From NCBI GenBank assembly GCA_030323885.1, contig CM059193.1, forward strand, positions 96,154,852 through 96,218,851: 64,000 bases of DNA, given 5' to 3'. The notes beneath the pieces are model-generated. The model did not search any database, had not been told where the DNA came from, and saw only the letters and a program-made list of their open reading frames with translations. The stretch comes from Branchipolynoe longqiensis (taxonomy: Eukaryota; Annelida; Polychaeta; Phyllodocida; Polynoidae). Shown here piece after piece: positions 45,292 through 55,744 of this stretch (its first letter is position 1; every line of letters starts with the position of its first letter). Made by a program: the position numbers and the translations under genes.

Positions 45292-46257
45292 ATGTTTCAC
45301 GCTATGGGCATGACCATGACAACGGCAGAGATACTGATGGTCTCCTGGGCCGAAAATACCCGCAGACAATACATGCTGGTCTTAGGGAGATGTGCATCCC
45401 ACTGTGAGAGGGAGGGGATTAGTGCCAGGAGCCCAACTTTGCTGGAAGGAATGGAGTACATCGAGAAACTTTTCTCGGAGGGCATGGCCAGGACAACGAT
45501 CAACATGGTGAGATCGCTCCTGCCCATGTTTGTCACAATAGGCGGGAAACCCTTCAGGGAACACCCACTGGTGAGTAGGCTCCTCAAGGGGATTGGTAAC
45601 CTGAAGCCCAAAGCACCGAAATACGAATCACTGTTGGACCCGAAACAACTCCTAAATCGCTTGCGCGGGTGGGCCCCCACACACCTGTTGGACACAGAAA
45701 CGTTGAACAAAAGGACGGTATGTTTGTTCCTTTTGCCCACCGGGAAAAGGCTGCAAGCCCTGGGCCTAATGAAAAGAGCAGACTTCAGCTGGGAGGCAGA
45801 CGGGTGCACATTGCATTATAATACTAAAATGAAGTCTAGCGATCTAGCCCGCAACCCACTCATCCTGAATTTCAGGAAATACGGGACAGATAAGTTGTGC
45901 GTGTATGGACACCTCTGTGAGTACATGAGCAGGGGAGAGCTGGCAGGGGCCGAACCCGCCATGTTTGCGACAATGAGGAGCCCGCACGTGGCAGCCTCGC
46001 AAGAGACACTGTTGATGTATGTAGGGCTAACAATGACAGAGGCGGGCATAGACATGCAACAGTTTACGCCCTACTCATGCCAACACATCTCCATGAGCAC
46101 AGCAATGAGACGGCAAGTGCCAATCGCCACAATCCTGAAAGCAGCAGGCTGGTCTGGAGACAGCACTTTCAGACGGTTCTACACTAGGCCATTAAGCACG
46201 ACCACCAGGGTGGTGACAAACTTGATACCAGACATTTGGGTACCGGACACAGCTTAG
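45292..46257 (+). pseudogene. DIRS tyrosine recombinase
   Basis: A 321-codon frame with VSWAENTRRQYMLVLGRCAS at the N-terminus (core-binding domain), LFLLPTGKRLQALGLMKRAD with the box-I arginine, TPYSCQHISMSTAM at box II and AAGWSGDSTFRRFYTR with the tyrosine near the C-terminus. DIRS enzymes normally carry His-x-x-Arg at box II. Here the positions read Tyr and Gln, so the catalytic arginine is lost despite an open frame. It would have integrated the circular cDNA. The 46258-46460 stretch is 3' non-coding. Confidence 0.85.
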
Positions 46258-46497
46258 AATAGCCGAGAACTACAACTATTTATCCAAGAAAATGCACCAA
46301 ACGGGTGCCTTGCTTGTGACAGGCTAAAAGCCACCTTTTATACAAAATAAAAGCCATATGCAACAACTGCATAGCATTGTCATGATATATACAGGTATAC
46401 CGATAGATATACACATAAAGATAAAACAAGACCAATATAAGGGCGCAGTCACAATACAAAGTAGTGGCTGGCCCTCATGGCCTCATTACCATCATAA

Positions 46498-46759
46498 TAT
46501 AAAATTCTGCTATTAACATGCATCAGAATATGGATTATTATGGCAAGAAAGGGGCCACAAGGGGCCAGTGGCCCACCCTTGCAGTTTATAACAAAATTGA
46601 TAAAACCTCCCATAACAACTGCACCCCAATATTGGAATATAACGACAAATAATCGCGAAAGCTCGACTGAAGGTACATCCTGTAGCCACTGGCCCCTTGT
46701 GGCCCCTTTCTTACCATAATAATCCATATTCTGCTGCATGTTAATATCAGAATTTTATA
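46498..46759. mobile_element. 262-bp MITE with ~72-bp inverted arms
   Basis: The left arm 46501-46572 (AAAATTCTGCTATTAACATG onward) and right arm 46685-46756 are near-perfect inverted repeats with about three mismatches. They are joined by a ~110-bp loop without coding capacity. It begins exactly where the DIRS right end stops. TATA borders both ends. Confidence 0.85.
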
Positions 46760-47089
46760 GGTTTTCCTAATTCCATCCAGCATCTGTGTGCGGTTAATAC
46801 AGATGCTGGCGCTTACGGTGCTGAGGTAGTCACGTGACTTTGAGATACCACTCTCTCAGACTCTCTGATTTATAAATCGATGCCAACTTCAACCCTTGTG
46901 GTGTCTAAATGGGACAGCTCCAATAAGATGTCAATAATACACTACACTGCACTGTCAGAATGTGGCGCATTGTGGGAACATTTATCGGCGCATGCGCAGA
47001 GTGTGTGGTGGGGTGCCGCCTGAGGCTTGTGGATAAAGGTTTAGTTGGTGGTTTGGGCCCTACAGCCCTTCATTTATGCAATGGCTTTG
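46760..47089. other. unique spacer with a 10-bp hairpin
   Basis: A perfect inverted repeat CAGCATCTGT / ACAGATGCTG (46778-46787 and 46799-46808) with an 11-base loop lies just outside the MITE. No gene was seen. Confidence 0.5.
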
Positions 47090-47375
47090 ACGCCTCTCCA
47101 CCAATAGGAATGCCTTATACAGACCCGCCTGCCTCTCCATCAATAGGAATGCCTTATAGTTAGACAGACATGGATGTCTCTCCGCCAATAGGAATGCCTT
47201 ATATACATACCTGTCCGCCTCTCCACTTCTCTGCCTCTCCTCCAATAGGAATGCATTATACAGACCTGCCTGCCTCGCCACCAATAGGAATGCCTTATAC
47301 AGACCTGGCTGCCTCTCAGCCAATAGGAATGCCTTATACAGAACTGCCTGCCTCTCCACCAATGTCAGACCTGCC
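47090..47375. repeat. 39-bp minisatellite (~7 units)
   Basis: The unit is GCCTCTCCACCAATAGGAAT plus GCCTTATACAGACCTGCCT. It is unrelated in sequence to the 39-bp satellite at 16-21 kb. It lies directly upstream of a family-A SINE. Confidence 0.9.
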
Positions 47376-47433
47376 GGGAGCAGCAATCGGTGTGTGCAGG
47401 CACCCTCCCCCCCACCCCTCCGGCACACCTCAC

Positions 47434-47725
47434 ACGGTGGCCGAATCGGTAGAGAACAGGCCTCTCATGCGGAAGATTGGCTGTTCGAATCCCGGTCGAG
47501 TCAAAGAAATGCCTTATGAAATTGATACTTGTCGCTACCTAGCCTGGCAAGGACTGGTTAGCTCTGTATGAATATAATGCGAGTGAGTGGGACATTGGGT
47601 CACGGTGTCGGCAGTCTGGTCTCCCAGTGGAGCAGCACTATAAAGTCGACATGAGTGTGCACTGTCACAACTCAATAGCCGTCCTGATATGACCTGCGAT
47701 GTTGGCAGGATGTAAAGCTGCAGTC
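47434..47725 (+). mobile_element. tRNA-derived SINE (family A)
   Basis: A box TGGCCGAATCGG at 47438-47449 and B box TGTTCGAATCC at 47482-47492 sit in a well-preserved tRNA-like head. The core lacks ~25 bases after AGCCTGGC. The 3' end ATGTTGGCAGGATGTAAAG is kept. Confidence 0.8.
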
Positions 47726-49125
47726 TATTTCACATTCTATGGGAACAGTCAATATAAACTGACAGTCTATCTCACTTTCTATGGGAACAGTCAATAAAAA
47801 CTGACAGTCCATCTCACATTTCTACGGGAACAGTCAATATATACTGACAGTCTACATCACATTCCTACAGGAACAGTCAATAGAAACAGATAGTTTATCT
47901 CACATTCCTAATGGAACAGTCAATATAAACTGACAGTCTATCTCACATTCCTACAGGAACAGTCAATATAAACTGACAGTCTATTTCACATTATATGGGA
48001 ACAGTCAATATAAACTGACAGTCTATCTCACATTCTATGGGAACAGTCAATCGAAACTGACAGTCTATCTCACATTCCTACAGGAACAGTCAATATAAAC
48101 TGCCACTCCACATCAGATTCCTACAGGAACAGTCAATATTAGCTGACATTTTATCTCACATTCCTATCGGAACAGTCAATAGAAACTGACCGTCTAAATC
48201 ACATTCCTACAAGAACATTCATTCTAAACTACATCACATTTCAACATAGGCAGTCAATAGAAACTCATAGTCTACATCACATTCCTATGGGACCAGTCAA
48301 CATAAACTGGCAGTCTACATCACATTCCCATGGGAACAGTCAATATAAACTGACAATATATCTCACATTCCTATGGGAACATTCAATAGAAACTGACAGT
48401 CTACATCACATTCCTACGGGAACAGTTAATATAGACTGACATTCACATCACATTCCTATGGGAACAGTCAATAAAAGCTGACAGTTTATCTCACATTCCT
48501 GCAGGAACAATCAATATAAACTGACAGTATATCTCACATTCCATCGGGAACATTCAATAGAAACTGACAGACTCACATTCCTATGGGAACAGTCAATATA
48601 AACTGACATTCTACATCACATTCCTACGGGAACAGTCAATATAAGCTGACAGTTTATCTCACATTCCTACGCGAACAGTCAATAGAAACTGACATTCTAC
48701 ATCACATTCCTACGGGAACAGTCAATATAAGCAGACATTCTATCTCACATTTATATGGGAACAGTCAATAGAAACTGACAGTCTACATCACATTCCTACA
48801 GGAACATTGAATATAAACTGACAGTTTATCTCACATTCCTATGTGAACAGTCAATAGAAACTGACAGTTTATCTCACATTCCTACTGGAACTGACAGTCT
48901 ACATCACATTCCAACATAGGGATTCAATATAAACTGACAGTCTACATCACATTCCTTTGGGAACTGTCAATATAAACTGACAGTTTATCTCACATTTCTA
49001 CGGGAACAGTCAATATAAGCTGACAGTTTATCTCACATTCCTATGGGAACAGTCGATATAAGCTGACAGTCTACATCACATTCCTATGGGAACAGTCAAT
49101 ATAAACTGCCAGTCTACTTCACAGT
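47726..49125. repeat. 43-bp satellite (~33 units)
   Basis: The unit is CAGTCTACATCACATTCCTA plus TGGGAACAGTCAATATAAACTGA. 43-bp spacing was checked around 48311-48354. Units vary between CTACATCAC and CTATCTCAC and some are short. Almost every unit has ACATTCC. The 49126-49465 stretch after it is unique, with no gene. Confidence 0.93.
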
Positions 49126-49465
49126 TCCGCCTGAGCACCTCCCGGCGGTGTTTAGTTGAAGGTGTCCAATCTGGCAAACCCCAATCTGCTTAAGCTTAAT
49201 AACACATAAAGGCACACCATAGTTTGAAACTGATTGTATATCTCAACCTAAACAAAAGCGTCAGCAGAGAAAAGATCATCTCCTTCATCTAGCAGACTCT
49301 CTGACAGCAGCTAGACATGCATGTCAAATGTGCCACTGCACATTCTGGAGCAGAAACTGCACTCATCGTCATCGACGAGTTCACAACAAATGATGAGTTG
49401 CTGTCATCATGGACACCGATGGGCAACTAAGAAGAAGCACATCACACCCAACATTCATACTTCTG

Positions 49466-49650
49466 TGGTGGTCTGCAGAGACCTCTCGGGCAAGGAGCCA
49501 CATAGACAGGTAGGCGTGGGTAGTGTGTTGATATCAGGGAGCCTAGGTGGTGTAATGGTTAGCACACTGGCCCGGAATGCAAAGAGGTGTGGGTTCGAGT
49601 CCCGCTCTAGGTGCAATATTTCCCATTTTCATCACCCCCATGACACTGGT
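49466..49650 (+). mobile_element. tRNA-derived SINE (family B)
   Basis: A box TGGTGTAATGG (49548-49558) and perfect B box GGTTCGAGTCC (49592-49602). The tRNA-like sequence is closest to Gln/Glu types. The 5' lead CTCTCGGGCAAGGAGCCACA and 3' end TGCAATATTTCCCATTTTCA are shared with the next copy. Confidence 0.85.
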
Positions 49651-49786
49651 TGCAGTGACCATGATCCTGTACAAGCTACACGCTGTACAGTTGTTGAACC
49701 TGCCATGTGTATGTATGTGTAAAGTGCATTGCTTGTATGTATGTAACTGCAAGCCTGAAAAGACTTACAATTCCAGGGGGACAAGT

Positions 49787-49970
49787 GTGGTGGTCTGCAC
49801 TGACCTCTCGGGCAAGGAGCCACATAGACAGGTAGGTGTGGATAGTATGGTGATATCGGGGAGCCTAGGTGGTGTAATGGTTAGCACACTAGCCCGGAAT
49901 GCAAAGAGGTGTGGGTTCGAGTCCCGCTCTAGGTGCAATATTTCCCATTTACATCACCCCCATGACACTT
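49787..49970 (+). mobile_element. tRNA-derived SINE (family B), second copy
   Basis: Almost identical to 49466-49650 across ~180 bp, with B box at 49914-49924. The two copies are direct repeats about 320 bp apart, separated by unrelated sequence. This suggests either two insertions or a local duplication. Confidence 0.85.
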
Positions 49971-50053
49971 CTAACAGGCGGTGCTCTTCAAGGATAGCGC
50001 ACTGTGACTACCTCACAATTGACACCCACATAATGAAACAGACACCAACATAC

Positions 50054-50146
50054 CTCCGCGATGTGAGAGCTCGTCGTGTGCTGCGACAACTTAATCTCAA
50101 ACAGCAGGTTCCCCTCCTCCTGGTAGTACAGCGTCAGGCGGCAGAA
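50054..50146 (-). CDS. internal coding exon of an unidentified host gene (31 codons)
   Basis: On the minus strand a pyrimidine-rich CTGTTGCTCTTCCCCAG acceptor precedes exactly 93 bases, followed by the donor GTATGT. The exon is phase 0 at both ends and encodes a block including LTLYYQEEGNLLFEIKL and then SQHTTSSHIAE. Third codon positions are G or C in 28 of 31 codons, unlike the AT-rich surroundings. This argues for selected coding sequence. The neighbouring exon at 58935-59065 on the same strand has matching phase and codon bias, so they are probably consecutive exons. I do not recognise the protein family. The codon bias and the two splice signals are the evidence. Confidence 0.6.
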
Positions 50147-50174
50147 CTGGGGAAGAGCAACAGCGCCAGGGATT

Positions 50175-50755
50175 AGCTGATGGACGACTAGGTAACGGGA
50201 TGACAAGGTGATGGGACGATTAGGTGACAGCACGACTAGGTGACAGCACGACTGTTGGCTGACAGGACGACTAGATTACAGGATGACAAGGTGACATGAC
50301 GACTAGGTGACTTGACGACTGTTGGCTGACAGGACGACTAGGTGACATGGCGACTAGCTGACAGGACGTCTAAGTAGCAGGACTACTAGGTGAAGGGATG
50401 TCAAGGTGACATCACAACTAGGTGACAGAACGTCAAGGTGACATGAAGACTAGGTGACAGGATAACTAGGTGACAGGACGACTGTTGGCTGACATGACGA
50501 CTAGCTGACAGGACGTCTAGGTAGCAGGACGACTAGGTGACATGACATCAAGGTGACACGGTGACAGGGGACATGACAACTGTTAGGTGACAGGATTACT
50601 GTTAGGGGTTAGGACAACTGTTAAGGGTTAGGATGACTGCCAGGGGTTAGGACGAGGGTTAGGTGATATGACACCTTTAGGAGTTAGAACGAATGTTAGG
50701 TGACAGGACGACTGCTTGTTGACCGTACGACTGTTAGGTGACTGGACGACGTTGG
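50175..50755. repeat. degenerate ~14-17-bp repeats (AGGTGACAGGACGACT)
   Basis: Irregular repeats of GACGACTAGGTGACAG and GACTGTTGGCTGACAG with no single clean period. It lies in the putative intron. Confidence 0.8.
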
Positions 50756-50789
50756 TGCACAACGGTAGGTCAGTAGGTTACATCAAAAC

Positions 50790-51390
50790 ATGGACTGGTG
50801 GTGGTGATATTAAAATGTGGACAGGTAATGTAAGAGCATACATCGGTTATGTTGACATCAGAGTATATACAGGTCATGGTGATATCATAGTATATACATG
50901 TCATGGTGACATCAGAGTATATACATGTCATGGTGATATCATAGTATGTACGGGTCATGGTGATATCATAATATATATGTGTCATGGTGATATCATAGTA
51001 TGTATGGGTCATGGCGATATCATAGTATATACAGTTCATGGGGATATCATAGAGTTGACCGATACACGCAGTGAAACACGTCGATTCTATTCAAAATTAA
51101 TAGAAATGCAGATCCTTAACCTTATAAATTTAATATACTCTTTTCATTGAATATGTTTTCTGTATGTTTGCGACTTGGTTTGTAGTGGCATGGTTTTAGA
51201 GATATTCCACCTTTTGTCTATGAAGATTGCTCCTAGCGATTGAGTTTGCAGTGTGACCCTGTGTTGTCCTGCAGCCAAGGTGCATGCGCACTGACCTAAA
51301 TACCTATGCTGACGTCATATGAAATATGTCTACTTACTGGTCATGGTGACGTGAGAGTATACATGGGTCGTGGATACATCAGATCATGTA
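50790..51390. repeat. 27-bp satellite (GATATCATAGTATATACATG plus TCATGGT) and spacer
   Basis: About ten units to 51060; GATATC/GACATC anchors at 50881, 50908 and 50935 give 27 bp. A unique stretch (51061-51335) follows, then two more units to 51390. One further unit resumes at 52311-52345 after a DNA transposon, showing the array was interrupted. Confidence 0.88.
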
Positions 51391-52310
51391 GGGGAGCCGG
51401 GGCACAGTGGATCACGGGGCACAGTGGATCGGTGGGTATTTATAGAAAATTAAACAATGGAATCCCGAGGTGATGTCATCAGTAAAAGCCTTTGGAGAAT
51501 CTCCAATCAGGAGACTTGCATTTGGAAAATTAGAAAGGTAAAATATTTTGTTCACCATCAAAAGTAAATGTTCATGATTCTAATACTTCTGCGATGTAGT
51601 ATAGATTATCTAGTAATAAGAAACCAGATATTATGTTTTTATTAGAGAGATGTTTTGTGAAGATTATGAACATGTGCTCTTTTGGCTGCAGGCTGCCATT
51701 TGTAGAAAAGTATCACGTGCTTGCTTAAAGTGCATGTGGGGCACAGTGGACCGGTGCACAGTGGATCACTTCATATTGTAACAACTGAGTCAGATTATTC
51801 AGCATTTGCTATCCCAAGATTTGGTTTAGTCTAATCATATTGCAATGATTGTACATTTTGCAGAGATGTTGACCTTGGGATCTTTGTATGAAGCCAGTTA
51901 CAAGAAAGGACATTTTTGAATTTCAGTGACATGACATGTATCCAGCAGATGCTATTTTGTAGGTTGAATCAGTTCTGATATTGTAATTTGTGTATAATAT
52001 TCAAATAAATTGTTTTGCGTGAGAAATTAAACTGATTATAATGTCTGACTCCCTCTGCCCCGGGCTGATCCACTGTGCCCTGGTTGGTGATCCAGTCTAC
52101 CCCTGTAATGGGGCACAGTGGATCACTTGGAAAATAAATGTTGACCACCTCCTAGCCAAAAATGGTTGTAGTTGACAGGACAAAAGTGTCAAGATTGTAT
52201 GGCCAACATCAGCCTCTGTCGGTTACCGTTTGGATATTAACCATGCTACAATTAACCTGGGAGAAAATCTGGAAAAGAAAATCTGTGGTCCACTGTGCCC
52301 CGGCTCCCCC
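51391..52310. mobile_element. 920-bp TIR DNA transposon (non-autonomous)
   Basis: Ends GGGGAGCCGGGGCACAGTGG and its exact inverse at 52290-52310 form perfect 21-bp TIRs. GGGCACAGTGGATC recurs inside near both ends (51417, 51739, 51753, 52111 and, inverted, 52067). These could be multiple transposase-binding sites. The interior has no open frame of transposase size. It is inserted in the 27-bp satellite. Confidence 0.85.
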
Positions 52311-52393
52311 AACAGGTCATGGTGACATCAGAGTGTATATATGTGTAATGGAGTTTGAGACGACAAATGGGCAGATGGGACTGTGGGCTGCCC

Positions 52394-53185
52394 GTCCTGC
52401 ACGGCCCGTCAACCCGGGAGAATGAGCGCCGGGCGGCGGTCTGCTCTCCACTCCGTCCTGCATGGCCCGTCAACCCGGGAGAATGAGCGCCGGGCGGCGG
52501 TCTGCTCTCCACCCCGTCCTGCACGGCCCGTCAACCCGGGAGAATGAGCGCCGGGCGGCGGTCTGCTCTCCACCTCGTCCTGCACGGCCCGTCAACCCAG
52601 GAGAATGAGCGCCGGGCGGCGGTCTGCTCTCCACCCCGTCCTGCACGGCCCGTCAACCCGGGAGAATGAGCGCCGGGCGGCGGTCTGCTCTCCACCTCGT
52701 CCTGCACGGCCCGTCAACCCAGGAGAATGAGCGCCGGGAGGCGGTCTGCTCTCCACCCCGTGCAGCACGGCCCGTCAACCCGGGAGAATGAGCGCCGGGC
52801 GGCGGTCTGCTCTCCACCCCGTCCTGCACAGCCCGTCAACCCGGGAGAATGAGCGCTGGGCGGCGGTCTGCTCTCCACCCCATCCTGCACGGCCCGTCAA
52901 CCCGGCACTATGAGCGCCGGGCGGCGGTCTGCTCTCCACCTCGTCCTGCACGGCCCGTCAACCCAGGAGAATGAGCGCCGGGAGGCGGTCTGCTCTCCAC
53001 CCCGTCCTGCACGGCCCGACAACGCGGCAGTATGAGCGCCGGGAAGCGGTCTGCTCTCCACCCCGTCCTGCACGGCCCGACAACCCGGCAGTATGAGCGC
53101 CGGGAAGCGGTCTGCTCTCCACCCCGTCCTGCATGGCCCGACAACGCGGCAGTTTGAGCGCCGGGCGGCGGTCTGCTCTCCACCA
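52394..53185. repeat. 61-bp GC-rich satellite (13 units)
   Basis: The unit is GTCCTGCACGGCCCGTCAAC, then CCGGGAGAATGAGCGCCGGG, then CGGCGGTCTGCTCTCCACCCC. Starts at 52394, 52455 and 52516 give 61 bp. The last four units carry GCAGTATGAGCGCCGGGAAG variants, so the array has two subtypes. The following 53186-53456 shows no gene. Confidence 0.96.
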
Positions 53186-53456
53186 GACTGACCAACCGTC
53201 TCTGCTAGGGTAGTCTATTTAGCAGCCTGTTGCGCATGACTCAAGGTCATCACAAATCGCTCCACATCTCCGGGGAAGAAGGACTCGACTGAGCGCTTTT
53301 AAGGCTGATCACTTCTTTTTAGTTCCGCCATTTAGACAGGGAGCACCAGCCTCATCACAAGACGAATATCCTATTTTGTGGAACCTCATCTACGATCAAA
53401 GCTTTAGGTCGTCGGCCAATTGATCTAACGCGATAACATAGACCAGGGGACACCTG

Positions 53457-53985
53457 TCCAGACTGACACTGTGACACTGTGATACTGTGACACCGTGACA
53501 CTGTGATACTGTGACACTGTGCCACTGTGCCACTGTGACACCCTGACACTGTGACAATGTGCCACTGTGACACTGTGACAAGGTGACACTGTGACATTGT
53601 GACACTGTGACAATGTGACACTGTGCCGCTGTGCCACTATGGCAATGTGCCCCTGTGACACTGTGACATTGTGACACTGTGACAATGTGAAAATGTGACA
53701 CTGTAACAATGTGACACTGTGAGAATGTGACACTGTGACACGTGACACAGTGAAAATGTGCCAATGTGCCAATGTGCCAATGTGACACTGACACTGTGAC
53801 ACTGACAATGTGACACTGTAACACTGTTACACCGTGACACTGTGACACTGGCACTGTGACATTGTGCCAATGTGATACCGTGACACTGTGACAACGTGAC
53901 ACATTGACACTGTGACAGTGTGACACTTTGACACTGTGATATTGTGGCACTGTGACACTGTGACAATGTGACACTGTGACAGTGC
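53457..53985. repeat. 8-bp microsatellite (GACACTGT)n
   Basis: More than 60 units of GACACTGT with GACAATGT, GCCACTGT and other single-base variants. Open frames on the minus strand are artefacts of the repeat. Confidence 0.95.
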
Positions 53986-54030
53986 CGTGTGTGAAATATC
54001 TCCAAGTCCTGCCGGCCTCCTAGGGCACCA

Positions 54031-54070
54031 TAGCGAAATAGCGAAATAGCGAAATAGCGAAATAGCGAAT
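54031..54070. repeat. 10-bp repeat (ATAGCGAAAT)x4
   Basis: Four perfect units directly downstream (on the minus strand) of a LINE fragment, where 3' tandem tails are common. Confidence 0.9.
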
Positions 54071-54089
54071 GGTAGACAGGAAGTGTAAA

Positions 54090-54630
54090 CATTCATATAT
54101 ATTTCATCAAAACCTTTCATAATTTTAAATACTTCAATTATGTCACTTCTTTTCCTTATGTAGGAAAGGGTAGGAAGTTTCAATCCCCTAAGCTGTTGTT
54201 CATAGGGTAAGTCCTTTATAACTGCAACTAATTTTGTTGCACGTCTCTCAACCTTTTCGATCTCCAGAATATCTTTCCGAAAAATTGGGCTCCAAATTTG
54301 TGGACAGTATTCCAAAATTGGCCTAACAAGAGAGTTAAATAGAATGAGACAATTGTTCTTGTTGGGGCGATGGAAAGTTCTTTTAATTTTTCCGACTCTC
54401 TGGTTAGCATTTGAAATGATAGTCCTCATGTGTTTCTGAAAGGAGAGTTGGAGTCGAAGGTTACGCCCAAGTCATTTTCATAGCTGCACTTGTTGCAGGA
54501 CAGTGTTCTTCATATTATAGGCATAACTTATTTTTCCCGTAATGAATAATTTTGCACTTCTTTTCATTGAAGGGCAATTGCCATTTCTCGGACCATTGCA
54601 CGAGTTTCAGAATATCCTTCTATTACTCCC
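54090..54630 (-). mobile_element. 5'-truncated LINE fragment (CR1/Jockey-like reverse transcriptase C-terminus)
   Basis: The minus strand encodes LVQWSEKWQLPFNEKKCKII, followed after stops and a frame change by NSLVRPILEYCPQIWSP, EKVERRATKLVAVI and GLKLPTLSYIRKRSDII. This is the thumb and C-terminal order of CR1/Jockey-type reverse transcriptases. Only the last ~180 residues remain. The ATAGCGAAAT repeat lies at the 3' end and may be its tail. The 54631-54865 stretch beyond is unique. Confidence 0.8.
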
Positions 54631-54865
54631 GGCGATACGTCACAGAATAGCACCCATCACGTGACCTCCAACTGAGGAGGCAAGTATCCGTTATCCCCTG
54701 ACCTTTGACCTCTGAATCCGGCAGACGGGTCCGTCGGTTCGAGACTGGCAGTAATTGCTATTTTTCAACGTGATTTATTCAGTCAGGAAATAGCAGATAT
54801 GTCTGTGTGGACAACACGTAGGAGGCAGGTGGCGGGTCCGCCCGATAGGACGAGCTGGCCTCACC

Positions 54866-55200
54866 AAGCGCTGTGGCCGAATCGGTAGAGCGTAGGCCTC
54901 CCATGGGGGGGGGGAGATCGGGAGGTCAGTTCCCGGTCGAATCAAAGTAATGACTTATAAAATTGATTGTTGTCACCTCCTAGCCTGGTGCTCGGCATTA
55001 AAAGGATAGAGCACAGACTGGTTAGCTCAGTGTCAGGATAATGTGACTGAGCGGGATATCAGGTCATGGTGCTGATGGCCTGATTTCCAGGGAGGGGCGG
55101 CACTATAAAGTCACCATGAGTGTGCACTATAACAAGTCGGTACCTGTTTTGATATTACCTTACATGTTGCCAGGATGTAACACTCCAACAACCAACCAAT
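54866..55200 (+). mobile_element. tRNA-derived SINE (family A), full length
   Basis: A box TGGCCGAATCGG at 54874-54885; the B box is damaged by a G-run (CCATGGGGGGGGGGAGATC) and a substitution. The complete core (CTCGGCATTAAAAGGATAG, AGTGTCAGGATAATGTGACT) and 3' tail CAACAACCAACCAAT are present, ~335 bp in all. It is the best full-length reference for the family in this window. Confidence 0.85.
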
Positions 55201-55254
55201 CTCCTGGCCTGCCATTGGTGGAGAGATGTTACAGCTAGAGATGAGCTGGGCACC

Positions 55255-55520
55255 TTTTTCTGCTGAGAATTGACACTGCCTGTTGTGGGTAAGTCCGAAT
55301 AGTGTTGTTTGCACCATTAGACAGTTTGACCAACGCAATGGATGTTTAACCTCCCACACCACATAAACATGGTATCAGAGCAACTGTAAGTTATACACAG
55401 CGGTGGAAATCCAATTTGGCAGAGTTGGGGGCACAGGGCATCGAATCACCAACCTTCAGATTAGGAGTCCCACCTAGAAACAATTCAGACATTAAGCACT
55501 CTGAAATAGAGAGCACCACC
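55255..55520 (-). mobile_element. family-C SINE copy
   Basis: The plus strand reads CCTGTTGTGGGTAAGTCCGA, CACCATTAGACAGTTTGACC, TTATACACAGCGGTGGAAAT and CAACCTTCAGATTAGGAGTC, matching 40330-40640 with a short deletion. The tRNA-like head at its right end is partly degraded. Confidence 0.7.
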
Positions 55521-55744
55521 TTGTGCCACTCAGTTGGACACCATCTTATCGACTTCAGTAACGGCGTCAGGTCGTTTCCATGGCTAAATACAAGTCTGTA
55601 TTTGCCAAGTTTTGTATTTGATCTCGGAGGACAGCCGAACCAGGCTCCTTAAGTACCGTTAACGGGGCATCATTCAAAGCGCTCGGGCTACGTGATCATT
55701 TGACTGACTGTGATTGCGTTTAGATTGCTTTACAACAGCTCCTT

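Larger units (their letters stand above)
41256..46498 (+). mobile_element. DIRS-type tyrosine-recombinase retrotransposon, decayed
   Basis: 38-bp inverted ends (41256-41293 and 46461-46498, 34 of 38 matching; ATTATGATGGTAATC outermost) enclose a gag-like region, reverse transcriptase with RNase H, and a tyrosine recombinase. There is no LTR, no DDE integrase and no protease. This gene order with inverted terminal repeats is the DIRS plan. Several frameshifts and stops show it is inactive. The 41294-41948 leader contains no gene. Confidence 0.85.

Noticed and set aside
49548..49924. Functional tRNA genes
   Set aside because: A and B boxes are good, but the cloverleaf stems do not pair well, the anticodon region is degenerate, and the same sequence recurs with SINE-type flanks.
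53355..54092. Cys/Val/Ser repeat proteins on the minus strand
   Set aside because: They are translations of the (GACACTGT)n microsatellite; only the LINE part to the right is real coding-derived sequence.
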